Shown in pieces: positions 5,965 to 7,109 of a stretch of DNA of 7,109 nucleotides. Under the pieces are notes generated by a model, which was not told where the DNA came from, made no database searches, and saw only the letters and a list, made by a program, of their open reading frames with translations. Made by a program: the position numbers and the translations under genes. Origin of the DNA: Paracoccaceae bacterium (GTDB lineage Bacteria > Pseudomonadota > Alphaproteobacteria > Rhodobacterales > Rhodobacteraceae); NCBI GenBank assembly GCA_023260935.1, contig JALQTL010000154.1, forward strand, positions 1-7,109, in the 5' to 3' direction. Each line of letters opens with the position of its first letter. Positions within the stretch are counted from its first letter, which is position 1.

Positions 5965-6339
5965 TTATTCCGGCTGCCAGGCTTCGTAATCGGCGCGCGC
6001 CACCGGTTTCGCCTTGCGGATGGAACCCGGCGGGGCATAGGCCGCAGGGGTGCCGGTCAGGTTTTCCTGATGTGGCTTTTCCCATGCCTTGTGCTTCAGC
6101 GGCGCCTTGGTCGGCGGTTCGTTCCAGCTGTGGTGCAGCCAGCCATGCCAATCGGGCGGCACTCGACTGGCTTCTGCCTCGCCGTTGAAAATCACCCAGC
6201 GGCGTTTCTGATCGCGGGTTTCGTAATAGATGTTACCCTGGTCATCCTCACCCACCTTCACCCCATGGCGCGAGGTGTAGAACTGCGTCCCCAGGGTCTG
6301 GCCGTTCCACCAGGTGACAAGGCGCTTCAGGAATGACAT
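5965..6339 (-). CDS. NADH:ubiquinone oxidoreductase subunit NDUFA12 family protein
   Basis: This 124-residue protein is of the NDUFA12 (B17.2) family, an accessory subunit of respiratory complex I in mitochondria and alphaproteobacteria, on the matrix/cytoplasmic side. The hallmark lies at about 29-85: VGEDDQGNIYYETRDQKRRW, then VIFNGEAEASRVPPDWHGWLH and the proline-rich EPPTKAPLKHKAWEK. The C-terminal 40 residues are basic and Pro-rich. GGAGG (6351-6347) is 7 nt upstream of ATG 6339; an alternative TTG at 6345 would be only 1 nt from GGAGG and is rejected. No nuo genes are in the window, so it is encoded apart from the main complex I operon. It is the first gene of a three-gene run, with 1 nt between its TAA and the mlaD ATG. 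Confidence 0.92.
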   Translation of the reverse strand: MSFLKRLVTWWNGQTLGTQFYTSRHGVKVGEDDQGNIYYETRDQKRRWVIFNGEAEASRVPPDWHGWLHHSWNEPPTKAPLKHKAWEKPHQENLTGTPAAYAPPGSIRKAKPVARADYEAWQPE

Positions 6340-6346
6340 GGGCAAG

Positions 6347-6351
6347 CCTCC
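6347..6351 (-). promoter_or_regulatory. Ribosome binding site deciding the NDUFA12-family start
   Basis: A perfect GGAGG sits 7 nt upstream of ATG 6339, the best ribosome site in the window. It rules out the TTG at 6345. Confidence 0.8.
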
Positions 6352-6404
6352 GACTATCTACCTTTCATATGGCCGAATTGGCGGGCAAGGTCCAGTGGTC
6401 AAAG

Positions 6405-6446
6405 CCTGCCGCGGCGGCGTGCCGCCATTGCGCCGGATGCGGCAGG
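6405..6446 (-). terminator. Possible weak terminator after the unknown exported protein gene
   Basis: CCTGCCGC (6405-6412) and GCGGCAGG (6439-6446) can form an 8-bp stem enclosing further GC-rich self-complementary sequence (GGCGGC/GCCGCC, 6413-6426). On the minus strand it starts right after the stop codon at 6447 and is followed by CTTTGACC, a very short T-run. It could terminate or just protect the upstream transcript. The rest of the 107-nt gap to the NDUFA12-family start shows no clear promoter. Confidence 0.4.
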
Positions 6447-6986
6447 TCAGCGCTTCAGCCGGATGCTGATCGCCAGACGCTGACCCGGGGCATAGACCTG
6501 CAACAGCGTGCCTGTCCAATCCTGCAACACAAAGGAACCCGGCTGTTCCAGAGCTGCTTTCAGGCCGCGCAGGGCGCCCTTGTCCATGAAGGCACCGCAC
6601 AGGTCCACCAGATCACGCTGCCGAGGCGCCTTCGGCGGTGCGGGCGTCGGTTTCCAGGCGCCGCCAAACCGCTTTTCCGGGGCTAGGCGCAGGTTCGCCC
6701 GGGGCGGCGCAGGGCTTGCGTCGGGGGCAAGATCAACCCCCAGAACCACGCAACTCGCCCCCCGATCCGGCCCGGGATGGCTGACCTTTCCGCCCCAGTC
6801 CACACGGATTCGGTGCATATCCACCACACCTTCGAACATCTCTTTCGCATCAAGCCCTGCGCCAACCATGATGCCCAGCATCTGTGCGCGCCCCGTGCCG
6901 GCAAGGCCAAGGCCGGCCGCAAGAAAAAAGGCGGACCAAAGACCCGCCTTTCCAACTCCGAATTTGTGCCTCGGTTCAGCCCGCAC
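6447..6986 (-). CDS. Unrecognised protein with probable signal peptide
   Basis: I do not recognise this family. The 179-residue reading frame begins with a basic n-region (MRAEPRHKFGVGK), a hydrophobic core (LWSAFFLAAGLGLAG, about 16-30) and a plausible cleavage motif TGRA-Q at 34/35. This suggests export to the periplasm. The mature part has two cysteines (Cys79, Cys130), a Pro/Ala-rich middle (89-121) and a more regular C-terminus (LVDLCGAFMDKGALRGLKAA, then SFVLQDWTGTLLQVYAPG). GTG 6986 is the only usual start codon in frame that includes the signal peptide. It overlaps the end of clpX by 11 nt, with AAAGAG about 8 nt upstream. An alternative ATG at 6881 would give a 144-residue protein without signal peptide. 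A terminator-like hairpin lies inside codons 12-22. No plus-strand frame here looks more protein-like, so I take it as a real gene, but the start is uncertain. Confidence 0.6.
   Translation of the reverse strand: MRAEPRHKFGVGKAGLWSAFFLAAGLGLAGTGRAQMLGIMVGAGLDAKEMFEGVVDMHRIRVDWGGKVSHPGPDRGASCVVLGVDLAPDASPAPPRANLRLAPEKRFGGAWKPTPAPPKAPRQRDLVDLCGAFMDKGALRGLKAALEQPGSFVLQDWTGTLLQVYAPGQRLAISIRLKR
6922..6951 (-). terminator. Intrinsic terminator of clpX, inside the next gene's signal-peptide codons
   Basis: On the minus strand AAAGGCGG and CCGCCTTT form a perfect 8-bp stem with a 9-nt loop (GTCTTTGGT), followed by a T-run (CCGCCTTTTTTCTT). It begins 25 nt after the clpX stop, the normal place for a rho-independent terminator. 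It is the most classical terminator in the window. Confidence 0.8.
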
Positions 6987-7109
6987 TTGCCGTCTCTTTC
7001 TTCTTCGGCGTCTCGGTGTAAACCAGCATCGGCTTGGCCCCGGCGTTCACGGCCTCTTCCTTGACCACCACTTCCTGCACGCCTTCCATTCCCGGCAATT
7101 CGAACATGG
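6976..7109 (-). CDS. clpX: ATP-dependent Clp protease ATP-binding subunit ClpX (C-terminal 43 residues, cut by window edge)
   Basis: This is the extreme C-terminus of the AAA+ unfoldase that feeds substrates to ClpP in the cytoplasm. The visible residues run MFELPGMEGVQEVVVKEEAV, then NAGAKPMLVYTETPKKKETASAG and TGA. The pattern 'LP-x-M-x-x-V-x-x-VVV-x-E-x-A-V ... KPmLvY' followed by a short charged variable tail is the usual ClpX ending; the E. coli protein has the same layout. The first 2 nt at the window edge belong to an incomplete codon. The AAA+ and zinc-binding domains lie outside the window, so the identification rests on this tail only, but the match is distinctive. The next gene begins within its last codons, and its apparent terminator lies 25 nt downstream. 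Confidence 0.87.
   Translation of the reverse strand, partial: MFELPGMEGVQEVVVKEEAVNAGAKPMLVYTETPKKKETASAG

Noticed and set aside
6389..6402. TTGACCA on the minus strand upstream of the NDUFA12-family gene, resembling half of a RutR pyrimidine-regulator site or a -35 box.
   Set aside because: The second RutR half is missing, the gene is unrelated to pyrimidines, and no good -10 follows at 16-18 nt (AATTCG only).

Overview
The window reads as a chromosomal stretch from a high-GC alphaproteobacterium, most likely of the Rhodobacteraceae (Rhodobacter/Paracoccus group). Three things point there: a bacterial NDUFA12-type complex I protein, a DUF2155 protein next to leucyl/phenylalanyl-tRNA-protein transferase, and the style of the AccB and Aat proteins. 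This placement is from protein resemblance recalled from memory, not from a search. I see no insertion sequence, integrase, tRNA, rRNA, CRISPR array or phage gene. The content is mainly housekeeping and catabolic, and I do not find a new defence or mobile system.

Left block (1-2232, all minus strand, transcribed right to left): preT, a DedA/VTT-family membrane protein gene, then preA, which runs off the left edge. PreT (FAD/NAD(P)H and Fe-S electron-input subunit) and PreA (FMN/Fe-S catalytic subunit) together form bacterial dihydropyrimidine dehydrogenase of the reductive uracil/thymine pathway. The membrane protein gene sits between the two subunits.

Centre block (2503-5146, plus strand): accB and accC, 10 nt apart, encode the biotin carboxyl carrier protein and biotin carboxylase of acetyl-CoA carboxylase, the entry step of fatty acid synthesis. 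A strong hairpin follows accC, then aat of the N-degron pathway. accB and preT diverge from a 270-nt non-coding region, the longest gene-free stretch here. It holds a candidate accB promoter, an AT-rich island on the preT side and several small hairpins.

Right block (5041-7109, minus strand): transcribed right to left are the 3' end of clpX, an unrecognised exported protein gene whose signal-peptide codons contain the apparent clpX terminator, and a packed trio: NDUFA12-like, mlaD-like and DUF2155. In the trio, stops and starts are 1 nt apart or overlap by 1 nt. The trio converges on aat, and the last 35 codons of aat lie antisense to the end of the DUF2155 gene.

The points most worth a second look are the coding/terminator overlap after clpX, the 106-nt antisense coding overlap of aat and the DUF2155 gene, the coupled envelope/respiration trio with its isolated mlaD, and the DedA-family gene inside the pre cluster.
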